Made by a program: the position numbers and the translations under genes
Shown: one piece after another, positions 1-9,695 of the stretch
Position numbering within the stretch: the stretch's first letter is position 1
Layout: each line of letters begins with the position of its first letter
The notes under the pieces: model-generated
Seen by the model: the letters and a program-made list of their open reading frames with translations, nothing else
What the model was told of the DNA's origin: nothing
Database searches by the model: none
DNA from: Nitrosopumilaceae archaeon
GTDB lineage: Archaea > Thermoproteota > Nitrososphaeria > Nitrososphaerales > Nitrosopumilaceae
NCBI GenBank assembly: GCA_005798405.1
Contig: SYJQ01000028.1
Coordinates: 1 to 64,000, forward strand
Direction of reading: 5' to 3'
DNA length: 64,000 bases

Positions 1-177
1 GAATCTCTTTTCTCTTTATTGATAGATATGTAAGGTAATAGAAATTGCAGGTGTAAGCACTAATAATAATTGCAGAAAAAATAAACAGATCAAAAACAAA
101 TTGGGTAAACGAATTAAGTGCCATTATCTAGTTTCACAAAATGGCTGGTCGCTATTTATACTTGCAAAATAATTTAT

Positions 178-1125
178 TTATTTTTGCTCAAAGATCTTGA
201 TTGCTTGTGGTGGACAAACGCCTTCACATGCAAGACAAAAGATGCAATCAGGTTCTTTTGACATGAGAGGTTTTTTTCCAGATGCAGGATTTCCAGGAGT
301 GTCAAACCACTCATAGACTCCAACTGGACATGCTTCAATACATGCACCATCTGCAACACAAATATCATAATCTACAGATACAAATTCTCCCCAAACACCA
401 AGAATTCCATTGTTTGCGCCTTTTCTGCCCCAAGTCTTGATTGTGTATCCATTTGCATCAAATGGAACAGATGGTTTCATTTTAGATTTGTAAGCAACAT
501 CAATCGGTCCTGGTTTTGCACCATCTGGAATTTCAACTTCGCCTCCATCATCTTCAGCAATTTCATCTGTAGCTTCAGTTGGTTTTGGTTTGGCGTTAAG
601 AACAATTTTTGCAAGTGGAGTAAGTTCTTCGAGTCTTTGTATTGCTTCAGAATGATTTAGCTTTTCTGCTTTTGCAAGATAAGAAATCATCTTATCTGCT
701 AAAATTGTATTTCGTAATATAGTATCAATAACCATTTTTGCAAAATGATCTGCCTTTTTTCTATAATCCTTAACCCAATTTGGATCACCGAATTTTTCGA
801 TTGGAAAAATTTGATAAATAATATCAACTACTTCCCCACTTACAATCTCAACGGTTACAGATAGTTCTACTTCTTCATACCCTTTTGCGTCAGGATCTTT
901 CATATTCTGTTCTTTCCAGCGATATGTAGCAAAGACTCTGTCTGCGTATGCATCCATCTCAAATGCCTTTTTGAGGCCATCATGTACGGATTTAATTTCA
1001 AGAGGATCTTCAAGTTTTATCGGTAATCTATAAAGTCCAAGTTTGAATCCATGAAGAGGGTATACACCACGTTTTGCAGTTGGTGCTTCCATTGTCCAAA
1101 CTCGATCTTTTAGAAGTAATGACAT
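178..1125 (-). CDS. Ferredoxin-domain protein: about 190-aa N-terminal domain fused to a C-terminal 2x[4Fe-4S] zinc-ferredoxin-like domain
   Basis: C-terminus VDYDICVADGACIEACPVGVYEWFDTPGNPASGKKPL...PDCIFCLACEGVCPPQAIKI matches archaeal zinc-containing ferredoxin pattern. Confidence 0.85.
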   Translation of the reverse strand: MSLLLKDRVWTMEAPTAKRGVYPLHGFKLGLYRLPIKLEDPLEIKSVHDGLKKAFEMDAYADRVFATYRWKEQNMKDPDAKGYEEVELSVTVEIVSGEVVDIIYQIFPIEKFGDPNWVKDYRKKADHFAKMVIDTILRNTILADKMISYLAKAEKLNHSEAIQRLEELTPLAKIVLNAKPKPTEATDEIAEDDGGEVEIPDGAKPGPIDVAYKSKMKPSVPFDANGYTIKTWGRKGANNGILGVWGEFVSVDYDICVADGACIEACPVGVYEWFDTPGNPASGKKPLMSKEPDCIFCLACEGVCPPQAIKIFEQK

Positions 1126-1161
1126 CTGGCTTCAGTAGATTGGATTTATTTAAAAAGGTTA

Positions 1162-1473
1162 TCAGTCATTGTCGTCTGGACAAGTAAGCTCACGAAGTTC
1201 AGTGTATTTTTTTTCCATTGCTTCAGCATATTCTGAAACTTTTGCTAGAATAAACAGATCTTTTGAAAAATACCAACGAATTGGAACCCAATGTCCAATT
1301 CCATCCATATCATGAATCATGCCTTTATCGGCTTTTACATTTAGTTTTTCGTCAATTGACGTATCTTTTACTGTAAGACCTCTTTTTGTTTTATCTTCTA
1401 AGATAAAATCACAGTCAGCGTCTTTGATGAAATAAAATGAACCTGTCTTCAGTACAGGAAGGTCCAAGGACAA
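1162..1473 (-). CDS. Conserved hypothetical protein (103 aa)
   Basis: ORF packed directly between ferredoxin and rhodanese genes on the same strand. Confidence 0.6.
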   Translation of the reverse strand: MSLDLPVLKTGSFYFIKDADCDFILEDKTKRGLTVKDTSIDEKLNVKADKGMIHDMDGIGHWVPIRWYFSKDLFILAKVSEYAEAMEKKYTELRELTCPDDND

Positions 1474-1474
1474 T

Positions 1475-2320
1475 TTATTTTTCCACAGGATTTCCTATCA
1501 TGTTGCCCCATTCAGTCCAAGAACCATCATAGTTTCGAACCTTGGAGTAACCAAGTAAATATTTTAGGACAAACCAACTGTGAGATGATCTTTCTCCAAT
1601 TCTACAATAACAGATAACATCTTTGTCTGGGGTGACACCTTTTGATTCATAATTTTGCCTAAGATCTGCTACAGACTTGAATGTGCCGTCAGCATCATTT
1701 ACAGCAGTTGCCCATGGAATATTATTTGCTTTAGGAATATGTCCACCTCTTTGTGCATGCTCCATAGGATATTCAGGAGGAGCAGTAATTTCACCAGAGA
1801 ATTCTTTTGGAGATCTTACATCAACCATCACAGTATCTTCTCGTCCTAATGCTCTGCTAACATCAAACAGATAAGCACGTAGACCTTCATCAGGAGGTTG
1901 CGCTTTGTATTGAGTTAGTGCAAGTCGTGGCTCTTCTGTAGTGTATTCTTTATTTTCTAATTCCCATTTTTTTCTTCCACCATTCATGATTTTTAGATTT
2001 TCATGACCATAGTATTTGAAAACCCAGAAAACAAATGCTGCAAACCAATTATTAAAATCTCCATAAAGAATAACTTCAGTATCCTCACGGATGCCATTTT
2101 TAGACATTAATGTCTCAAATTGTTTTTTATTAATGATATCTCTAGTTATAGGATCATTGATGTCTCGTTTCCACCAAATTAAGCTGGCTCCTTTAATGTG
2201 ACCTTTTTGATATCCATTTACTGGATCATAATCAACTTCAACTAATTTTCTATTTTCATTTGGAGTATTTTTTGAAACCCAGTCAGTGTCTACTAAAACT
2301 TCAGGATGTGCGTAGTTCAT
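1475..2320 (-). CDS. Sulfurtransferase (tandem rhodanese domains, thiosulfate/3-mercaptopyruvate type)
   Basis: Two rhodanese-like halves; active-site loop CYCRIGERSSHSWFVLKYLLGY. Confidence 0.88.
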   Translation of the reverse strand: MNYAHPEVLVDTDWVSKNTPNENRKLVEVDYDPVNGYQKGHIKGASLIWWKRDINDPITRDIINKKQFETLMSKNGIREDTEVILYGDFNNWFAAFVFWVFKYYGHENLKIMNGGRKKWELENKEYTTEEPRLALTQYKAQPPDEGLRAYLFDVSRALGREDTVMVDVRSPKEFSGEITAPPEYPMEHAQRGGHIPKANNIPWATAVNDADGTFKSVADLRQNYESKGVTPDKDVICYCRIGERSSHSWFVLKYLLGYSKVRNYDGSWTEWGNMIGNPVEK

Positions 2321-2413
2321 GTTATTTTACAAATTTGTATTCATACTTATTTGTTTTTACACTAAATTAAATAAAAAATATGTTTTTAACCAAATGAGAT
2401 TTAGGAGAACTGA

Positions 2414-3229
2414 TTGAAACTTCAAAAAGTTGCAGTGGTTAGTAAAGTAGGTTCAAAAGAGTCAGAAGAAGCAGCAAAAAACGTTGTAAAAAAATTTCTA
2501 GCAAAAAAATCCACAGTATTTACAATTTCCCCCATAGATGTAGAAGGTGCAAAAAAGGTAGAGACATTAGATGAGCTAAAAAAAGAAAAGCTGGACTTGG
2601 TAGTTACATTGGGAGGAGATGGAACTACACTAAGAGTTTTCAGATATCTTGAAAACGAAACTCCAATTCTAACAATCAACGTAGGTGGAAATAGAGGCAT
2701 ATTAGCTGAAATAACAATTGATGAGATAGATGATGCAATTGATAAAATGCTAAAAGACAAATTCTTTTTAGATAAAAGAACCAGAGTTGTTGCTTCGTGT
2801 GGAGGTAAAGAATTTCCACCGGCATTAAATGAGATCTATATTTGTAGAACAAACCTCACAAAAACTGCAGAAATTGAGATAAAATTTCAAAATGATACAG
2901 TAAAGCAAAAAATGGATGGAGTCATAATTGCAACTCCAAGTGGTTCAACAGGGCATTCATTTTCTTTGGGCGGTCCGATTCTTCATGAAAGTCTAGATGT
3001 TCTGATTATAACACCAGTTGCTCCAGTTTATAGATTAGAATCAATTGTTGTTCCAGATGAAAAAATAGAAATAATATCATCGCATGACTGTAGTATAGTG
3101 ATGGATGCACAAGTAGTAAAGTCGGCAGGTTATGGGGAGCCGATAACTATAAAGAAATATAGAAAACCAGCAGTCTTTGTTAGATTGAAGAAACGGGGAC
3201 TGAGACAGATGAGCAAACTTGGATTTTAG
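2414..3229 (+). CDS. nadK: NAD kinase
   Basis: LGGDGTTLRVFR motif; DGVIIATPSGSTGHSFSLGGPI. Confidence 0.92.
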   Translation: MKLQKVAVVSKVGSKESEEAAKNVVKKFLAKKSTVFTISPIDVEGAKKVETLDELKKEKLDLVVTLGGDGTTLRVFRYLENETPILTINVGGNRGILAEITIDEIDDAIDKMLKDKFFLDKRTRVVASCGGKEFPPALNEIYICRTNLTKTAEIEIKFQNDTVKQKMDGVIIATPSGSTGHSFSLGGPILHESLDVLIITPVAPVYRLESIVVPDEKIEIISSHDCSIVMDAQVVKSAGYGEPITIKKYRKPAVFVRLKKRGLRQMSKLGF

Positions 3230-3725
3230 AATATTAGACGCCAGTGCATTTTATGCAGGAGTTCCTTTTGGATCAGCTAATGATTGCTATACAACATCTC
3301 TTGTTTATGAAGAAATAAAACACATCAAAAAAAATCAAGACGCGTTAGGAACACTGTTAGAAACTAATCGATTAAAAATAATGGATCCAGACAAAGAATC
3401 AACAAATGCCGCCATCGCATCTGCCAAAGAAACAGGTGATTTTCCGCAATTATCAAAGCAAGATATTTCAATAATTGCACTATGTATCAGTCTCAAAGGT
3501 GAAATTATTTCAGATGATTTTGCAATTACAAATGTTGCAAAAAACATAGGATTGAAGGTATCACCTATAATGACAAATAGTTTTCAAGATGTAGGTAAAT
3601 GGGTTCATTATTGTCCTGGTTGTCGCACAAACCACACTACTGGGAAAGAATGCCCGATGTGTGGCACTCCGCTTAAGAGAAAATTACTCAAAGGACAATC
3701 TCCATCCATATCAATCAACGAATGA
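3219..3725 (+). CDS. nob1: Endoribonuclease Nob1 (PIN domain + zinc ribbon)
   Basis: N-terminal PIN domain (DASAFYAG), C-terminal CPGCRTNH...CPMCGTPL zinc ribbon; overlaps the end of nadK. Confidence 0.85.
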   Translation: MDFRILDASAFYAGVPFGSANDCYTTSLVYEEIKHIKKNQDALGTLLETNRLKIMDPDKESTNAAIASAKETGDFPQLSKQDISIIALCISLKGEIISDDFAITNVAKNIGLKVSPIMTNSFQDVGKWVHYCPGCRTNHTTGKECPMCGTPLKRKLLKGQSPSISINE

Positions 3726-3826
3726 TCTGTAATACAATTTTATTTTTTCAGATTTGACAATGATCTTTTAACCGATCTATTGAAACTAACATTGATGGTA
3801 TAAATTTCTAAATTTATTTAACAGTA

Positions 3827-4513
3827 TCATGCATCATGCAAGGTTTTTTGATTTGATTCTTTGAGGTATTTACTTTGGGATTCAAGCACCTTTTTTATTT
3901 TTTTAGCTCTGGCATCACCAAGACCCTCAACTTTTGCAAGTTCAGTAGTTGTGGCAGTGAAAACTTTCAAAGGAGTTCCAAATTTCTCAAGCATTCTAAC
4001 AGCAAATTTTTCCCCAACGCCAGGGAAGCTACAAAGAGAAGACAATTGTTGTTTTTCCAAATCATTTGATTTTTTAATTTTTTTCAGATAAGGTCCCTTT
4101 TGAGATTCATTTCTAGAACATAGTGAGACAAGTAATTTTGCAGTATGAATTGCGCTAGGAGTTGGAATTATTGGAATTTTAAAATCAATTACCACAGTAG
4201 AAAGTGCACCGTAGAAAATCATTGGGTTATCAGCTATTTCTTCGATTTCATCTACATTTCCTTCCATAAGCACTATGGGAAATTGAAAGTGTTCTTTCAG
4301 TCTAGAACACTGATCAAAAAGCCTGCCATCAAAAACAGAAGACATCAAATCCCTAATACTTTTACGTTCTACAACAGTTTCAGGTGCAACAATGTAATCA
4401 CCAACAGGTAATGTTTTCATTTCAAGATTAAGGCCTACAGATTTTAGCAGATCAGGAATTCCACTCTTACGTTCTCGTTCATCTACAATGATTCGTAAAT
4501 TTTCTAATTTCAC
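3827..4513 (-). CDS. ERCC4/XPF-family nuclease with C-terminal HhH
   Basis: VDERERKSGIP, VVERKSIRDLMSS nuclease motif; FPGVGEKFAVRML and VEGLGDARAKKI HhH. Confidence 0.9.
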   Translation of the reverse strand: MKLENLRIIVDERERKSGIPDLLKSVGLNLEMKTLPVGDYIVAPETVVERKSIRDLMSSVFDGRLFDQCSRLKEHFQFPIVLMEGNVDEIEEIADNPMIFYGALSTVVIDFKIPIIPTPSAIHTAKLLVSLCSRNESQKGPYLKKIKKSNDLEKQQLSSLCSFPGVGEKFAVRMLEKFGTPLKVFTATTTELAKVEGLGDARAKKIKKVLESQSKYLKESNQKTLHDA

Positions 4514-4558
4514 TAAATGTAATTTTGTTAATTTGTTAATATCTTTTTGAAATCAAAG

Positions 4559-4966
4559 CTATTTTCTAGGATTATCGTCAGATGGTGGAGATTGAGACAT
4601 TTGAGCACCTCCAGATGCAGGACCACGCATCATTTCAGTGATTTTTGCTTCTTGTTCTTTGAGAGACTCTTTAATTCTTGATTCTTGTTTTTCAAGAACG
4701 GTTGCACGTGTTTTTGCCAGTTCTTTGCGTTCTTCTAATTCATCAATTAGTTCTTGTTTAGTAGATTTTATCAAAATTGAACCAGCATGTTTGTATACAT
4801 TATCATCATCTGCTGCTTTTTTTAATTCATCAAGTGCCTTTTCAATCTCAATGTTTTCCATCTCGAGATGTTGTTTTTGTGTCATTATTGATTGGAGATT
4901 TTGTTGAGATTGCTGCATTTTCATGAGCTGTTCTTGAAGCCAAGGAGGCATTTGTCCTGTTGACAT
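4559..4966 (-). CDS. pfdB: Prefoldin subunit beta
   Basis: Coiled coil with MSTGQMPPWLQEQLMKMQQSQQNLQSI and VYKHAGSILIKSTKQELIDELEERKE. Confidence 0.88.
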   Translation of the reverse strand: MSTGQMPPWLQEQLMKMQQSQQNLQSIMTQKQHLEMENIEIEKALDELKKAADDDNVYKHAGSILIKSTKQELIDELEERKELAKTRATVLEKQESRIKESLKEQEAKITEMMRGPASGGAQMSQSPPSDDNPRK

Positions 4967-4990
4967 GTTAGTACGATGTCTTTGATTTCA

Positions 4991-5236
4991 TTATATCTTT
5001 ACCGATTCAATTGAATCATAACTTGCCTGAATTAATCTCAGAGTAGAGTTAAGATTTGCTCGTAAGTGTGGAATATGATCAGATTCTATCGAGATTGTGA
5101 TTTTATCATTTAATGACATATTGGTTTTTGTAGGATTTTCTGGATAAAATTCATTATCAGTGTTTATTGAATCAAATATTGCTTTTGTTTTTTCTTTAGC
5201 ATCAACAGTAATCTTTGCACTAAAGCTTGATATCAT
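4991..5236 (-). CDS. pcc1: KEOPS complex subunit Pcc1
   Basis: MISSFSAKITVDAKEKTKAIFDSI...ISIESDHIPHLRANLNSTLRLIQASYDSIE; I place the start at the internal ATG at 5236 rather than the 5317 start in the ORF track, because the latter overlaps L37Ae by 98 bp. Confidence 0.78.
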   Translation of the reverse strand: MISSFSAKITVDAKEKTKAIFDSINTDNEFYPENPTKTNMSLNDKITISIESDHIPHLRANLNSTLRLIQASYDSIESVKI

Positions 5237-5429
5237 ATGCGGTTCCAGCAACTTTGTAACTACATTTCTTACAGGACCAAATGCCAACTGCATCTCGATT
5301 AAACTGTTGAGAACCACATTCAGGGCAGGATCTCTTTTCTTTTAGTTGAAAGTGAATTTTGGCATATAGTTTTCTATGTTTGATACCAAATCTGGCGCCC
5401 AATCCTTTTAGTGATTTTTGCTTTACCAA
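5220..5429 (-). CDS. rpl37ae: 50S ribosomal protein L37Ae
   Basis: CPECGSQQFNRDAVGIWSCKKCSYKVAGTAY zinc ribbon. Confidence 0.9.
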   Translation of the reverse strand: MVKQKSLKGLGARFGIKHRKLYAKIHFQLKEKRSCPECGSQQFNRDAVGIWSCKKCSYKVAGTAYDIKL

Positions 5430-5430
5430 T

Positions 5431-6249
5431 TTATTGCCCTCCTTCCTTTGCTTGTTTTAACTTTTCTCTTATCTTTGAGCCTACTTTAACAGATATTTCA
5501 CCACATTTGATTACCTCATCAAAACTGAATCCTCCATTTCCTCCTTTTTGCAAAGCACAAATGTTACCATTAGAATCAGTGGTGATTGTAATTCTTGCAT
5601 CCATGCTATTCCATTCATCGCCATTTGGATCTACAATTATGTAATTTCCAATTTTGCCCATAGTGACAGAGACGGGAATAGTTGTTACTGGAACAGATGA
5701 CTCGCCTCCCTCAACTAAAGTTGGCACATCATTTTTCATTTCCCATTTTGGTGTTTTTGAAGAGAGGATTGCAGCTGTTGCAGCATAAGCGCATGCATCA
5801 AACAAATTTCCATCATAATCAACTACAACATTATCAGCAAAAACCCCAACAACTGACTTGTTCTTTTCAATTACTAGTTGTGATAAATCAATCATATGGC
5901 TTTCTCGGATGCCCCTGTCAACTACTCTTGCCAATTCAATAACATCAGGTCCAGGAGGTCCAGTTTCAACACTTGGATGAGAAAGAGGTAAAAGTTCAGC
6001 AGTGCAAATGAATATACCTTTTTCACCCATGTCTGGAAAAGGTCTATCAGGTTGAATTTTAACGCCGCAAACTACTTCACTGTCACCTAATCTAACTCGA
6101 GCAGAACCATTCGCTTTTGGAATTGCATTTATTTCAATTATTAATTTTCGTGGTTCATCTAATGCTCTTCCATCAACTCTTTTTCCTTGTTCCAATAATT
6201 CAAGAATTTGAAATTTCTTTAATTCATCAATTACAGATGTAGATGTCAT
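5431..6249 (-). CDS. rrp42: Exosome complex protein Rrp42
   Basis: RNase PH fold; ELLEQGKRVDGRALDEPRKL; adjacent to rrp41. Confidence 0.93.
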   Translation of the reverse strand: MTSTSVIDELKKFQILELLEQGKRVDGRALDEPRKLIIEINAIPKANGSARVRLGDSEVVCGVKIQPDRPFPDMGEKGIFICTAELLPLSHPSVETGPPGPDVIELARVVDRGIRESHMIDLSQLVIEKNKSVVGVFADNVVVDYDGNLFDACAYAATAAILSSKTPKWEMKNDVPTLVEGGESSVPVTTIPVSVTMGKIGNYIIVDPNGDEWNSMDARITITTDSNGNICALQKGGNGGFSFDEVIKCGEISVKVGSKIREKLKQAKEGGQ

Positions 6250-6984
6250 TTATTTTTCTCCGTTTCCAAAATATTTTTCAGTTAATGCTTTCTTTTGTAA
6301 TTCATATACAATTTTACAACCATGAATTCCTGTTTCTACGCATTTCTTGTATTCTGCAGGAGTAAGTACTCCATCTAATTGAAGCAAAGTAATTTTTTCA
6401 AGACTTGGCATATATCCAATAGGCATATCTGCTTGCCCTGCTTGATCTTCTTCATTATTAACATCTAAAATGATTGTGTCTGCGGCTTTGCCTGCAGCAC
6501 ATGCTGCCACCATATCCCTCATTGGAATTCCAGCATCGGCCAGAGCTACAGATGCAGCAGATAATGCAGCGCATCGTGTACCACCATCGGCTTGGAGAAC
6601 TTCTATGAAAACATCAACTGCAGTTCTTGGAAATTTGTCCAACATCACTGCTGGCTCTAATGCTTCTTTGATAACTTTGGAAATTTCAATTTCTCTTCTA
6701 GATGGTGCCGGATTTTTTCTCTCAGTTACAGAAAATGGTTCCATGTGATATCTGACTCGTAAAATACCGGTATCTGTGTTGGACATGTGTTTTGGATGTA
6801 CGTCTCGTGGACCAAATACTCCAACCAAAATTTTATTGTCACCAAATTCAATGTATGCCGAGCCATCAGCATTTTTTAATCCTCCAGCCTTAATCATGAT
6901 TCGTCTTGGTTCGTCAACTTTTCTACCATCGCAACGAATTCCATTTTCATCTAGTAGCACTAGCGCTGTGTCTCTTCCACCCAT
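6250..6984 (-). CDS. rrp41: Exosome complex exonuclease Rrp41
   Basis: RNase PH catalytic subunit; FIEVLQADGGTRCAALSAASVALADAGI. Confidence 0.95.
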   Translation of the reverse strand: MGGRDTALVLLDENGIRCDGRKVDEPRRIMIKAGGLKNADGSAYIEFGDNKILVGVFGPRDVHPKHMSNTDTGILRVRYHMEPFSVTERKNPAPSRREIEISKVIKEALEPAVMLDKFPRTAVDVFIEVLQADGGTRCAALSAASVALADAGIPMRDMVAACAAGKAADTIILDVNNEEDQAGQADMPIGYMPSLEKITLLQLDGVLTPAEYKKCVETGIHGCKIVYELQKKALTEKYFGNGEK

Positions 6985-7664
6985 TATGATTCACCTTTTG
7001 ATTCTAACATTTCTTTCACTTGGTCAGTCAAATTAGCAACATGTGCCTTTTCATCAACCATTTGTATTGCTTTTTTAGCCTTTAATAATCCCTCGGGAGT
7101 CTCACATGAAACCACTACCCATCCGTTTTGACCAATGGTAATAGCTGCACCAGTGGCCATTTCAATTGCTTGAATCATAGTACCTCTTTTTCCAATCAGA
7201 CGCGGTACTTTGCTTGGGGAAATCTTGACCAAGTGTCCAGAATCAATCTTGCCTAGATCTCTATCAGCTATTGTAACAAGTGGATCTCGAGTTCTATCAA
7301 AATTAGCAATTCTAGCTGCAACGAGATCGCCGGATTTCAACTTTGATGAGAGTTCATCAGCATGAGCAGAAAAATCTCTTCCAAAAACATCTTGAGCAGG
7401 TAAAAATCCAACATAACATGAATTGATATCTAATTCCCAAGATAACGACGTGTGAGAAATAACTTTACCAATCACAAGATCATCAATCTTTGGAATGTAT
7501 TTTCCGGTTAATGGTATAACTTTAATAGAATCATCGTAAATCTCTGAAATTCCAATAGCAGTTGAGATGATTTTATTGCCATCAAGAATTACATTTTGTT
7601 CAGGTCTATAAGGACCAGTTGTAATTACGTCGCCAGGTATAACGTACTTTCGTTTATTCTCCAT
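6984..7664 (-). CDS. rrp4: Exosome complex RNA-binding protein Rrp4
   Basis: S1/KH domains; VPRLIGKRGTMIQAIEMATGAAITIGQNG. Confidence 0.93.
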   Translation of the reverse strand: MENKRKYVIPGDVITTGPYRPEQNVILDGNKIISTAIGISEIYDDSIKVIPLTGKYIPKIDDLVIGKVISHTSLSWELDINSCYVGFLPAQDVFGRDFSAHADELSSKLKSGDLVAARIANFDRTRDPLVTIADRDLGKIDSGHLVKISPSKVPRLIGKRGTMIQAIEMATGAAITIGQNGWVVVSCETPEGLLKAKKAIQMVDEKAHVANLTDQVKEMLESKGES

Positions 7665-8350
7665 TACTTCATTACCTCAACTGTAGCAGAACCTTTTGTT
7701 ATAGAACCTAATCTATCAATCACGTTTGGCCTTGCTCCAGCGGGTATTTCAAGTATTGCTTTTAAAGAACCGTTATTTTGCCATTCTTCCTTTTTTAGAA
7801 ATCCTACAGATTTCAAAACAGCATAAGATTGAGATGCATATTGAGCAGGTATAGTTATTTCAAGATCTAGGTTTTCAGATTTCAAAGCTATTATCGAACG
7901 TAATTTTTCTACAATATCTTTTACTTGTTCATCCACACTTTTTTGTGGTTCTATTGTAATTCTCCCATCCTTTAATGCTTGTTCAATTCTCAGTGGAGGA
8001 TGTGGTAAATGAGTTCGAGGATCAACGTAAGTCTTGGCAATAAATGAGACGATTTGTTTTTTCTTCTCATCTAACATTTTACGTCTTTGATCAGTAGTAA
8101 GATTTAGATCACCTTTTCTGAGCATTATTTCAGCAATCTCATTTACATCTTCAGTTTTGAAAGCTTTGAGTAGTTTTTCTGTTGAAGGTTTAGTACCTTT
8201 TCCTGAGTCAGTATAAATTTCATCAGAAACTAAGATTGAAGAAATATCTTTTTTCTTTCCCATTTTGAAATCCAATGCCGGATCAGGTTTTACCAGAATC
8301 TCAAATTTTTCACCTTCGTGTGAATATCTAACCACAGTTACATCGGTCAT
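7664..8350 (-). CDS. SBDS family ribosome maturation protein
   Basis: VVRYSHEGEKFEILVKPD; upstream of the exosome genes as in other archaea. Confidence 0.93.
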   Translation of the reverse strand: MTDVTVVRYSHEGEKFEILVKPDPALDFKMGKKKDISSILVSDEIYTDSGKGTKPSTEKLLKAFKTEDVNEIAEIMLRKGDLNLTTDQRRKMLDEKKKQIVSFIAKTYVDPRTHLPHPPLRIEQALKDGRITIEPQKSVDEQVKDIVEKLRSIIALKSENLDLEITIPAQYASQSYAVLKSVGFLKKEEWQNNGSLKAILEIPAGARPNVIDRLGSITKGSATVEVMK

Positions 8351-8395
8351 TTCTGAAATATGGTATTATAATTTGGTATTTATCTATACTCAAAA

Positions 8396-8758
8396 TTAGT
8401 CTTGGTTTTTGTAATAGAGTTTGATAATTTTATCTACCACGGTATCTGTATCAACGTCTTTTTCCGTACTTACAAGAAGCAAATGATCATCCCCCAAATA
8501 AAGAGAAAAACGCTTAACCAAATCGTATTCAGCCAAAGTGTATTTTGTTTTACCAAGCCACTTTGACATTTCTTTACGCGCTTTCCAATCAATAATAGAA
8601 AGAGTAACCAATTCATTTTCTTTATGTTCAGAAAGTAAGCTAGTCAGTCCTTTTCGCATACCACCACCAACGCGAACAGCCCATTGATCATAAACAGTAG
8701 CAAATCGAATTTTAGGATCAGATTCTAAAATTTGTGAACAGAATTTTTCATAATCCAA
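8396..8758 (-). CDS. Conserved hypothetical protein (roadblock-like small domain suspected)
   Basis: 120-aa ORF MDYEKFCSQILESDPKIRFATVYDQWAVRVGGGMRKGL...; reminiscent of thaumarchaeal paralogous small proteins. Confidence 0.6.
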   Translation of the reverse strand: MDYEKFCSQILESDPKIRFATVYDQWAVRVGGGMRKGLTSLLSEHKENELVTLSIIDWKARKEMSKWLGKTKYTLAEYDLVKRFSLYLGDDHLLLVSTEKDVDTDTVVDKIIKLYYKNQD

Positions 8759-9011
8759 TGATTATTCTATTCGTTTATGATTATTAGAGTTTGTCAAATA
8801 CAGAACAGACTCAACATTATAAAATAGATTTCAAGATGTCAATATTAGAAAAAAGAAATCAGAATTTCCGGAAGAATAGAACCTAAAAATCCGCTTTTGA
8901 GAGACACAATCATGCCCAAAACGGGCTTTATCATATAACGCTAAAACTTTAGTATCGATATGTAAAACCAGCTAGATTTTTATGTGGACTTTGAAAATTT
9001 TCTTTTAAGAT

Positions 9012-9650
9012 TTGTCTTCTTTAGAGGTAATTAACAAGGATACTCAAAAAATGTCAGTAAAACTGAAAGGAGTTCCATTACAATACGCAAATGCACTTAG
9101 ACGTATCTGTCTAAATGGCATTCCTGTATTTGCCATAGACACAGTAGACATTATAGAAAATTCTTCCGTGTTACCAGATGAGGGGTTGGCTCACAGACTT
9201 GGATTAATACCAATTAAGACAGATTTGTCCAGATTCAATGAGCCATCAAAGTGTGATTGTCAAAGTGAGACAGGTTGTTCTAATTGTAAAGTCATGTTAG
9301 TTCTAGATTCTGGAGACTCGGATGTAACTAGAACTATCTTGTCAAATGAATTAACATCTGAAGATGATTCAGTAAAACCAACTTCAGACAAAATACCAAT
9401 TGTTCAACTTGCCCCAGGACAAAGAATCAAAGTGGAATGCTATGCAAGACTCGGCCGTGGAACAGAACATGCAAAATGGAACTCGGCAAACATTTCAGTA
9501 TTAACTGAAACTAGTAAAGAAGATGAAAGAGTTCTCACAGTAGAATCAACTGGTGCATTAAAACCAGAACAAATCATTCTTGCTGGTGTTGATGAATTAA
9601 GTAGTAGATTATCAGAGTTTAAAGAAATAATCGGTCAGTTAAAAGAATAA
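9012..9650 (+). CDS. rpoD: DNA-directed RNA polymerase subunit D (Rpo3)
   Basis: ANALRRICLNGIPVFAIDTVDIIENSSVLPDEGLAHRLGLIPI; followed by L18e-L13-S9; TTG start. Confidence 0.95.
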   Translation: MSSLEVINKDTQKMSVKLKGVPLQYANALRRICLNGIPVFAIDTVDIIENSSVLPDEGLAHRLGLIPIKTDLSRFNEPSKCDCQSETGCSNCKVMLVLDSGDSDVTRTILSNELTSEDDSVKPTSDKIPIVQLAPGQRIKVECYARLGRGTEHAKWNSANISVLTETSKEDERVLTVESTGALKPEQIILAGVDELSSRLSEFKEIIGQLKE

Positions 9651-9695
9651 ACTAAGCATACACATTATATTTGGGTTTTAAACCGGTTTATTCAC

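Noticed and set aside
4991-5317. 108-aa start for Pcc1
   Set aside because: The extension overlaps L37Ae by almost 100 bp in another frame; the ATG at 5236 gives a normal Pcc1 length.
8836-8886. 16-codon ORF MSILEKRNQNFRKNRT after the TATA-like element
   Set aside because: The predicted transcription start would fall downstream of its ATG, so it is unlikely to be translated from that promoter.
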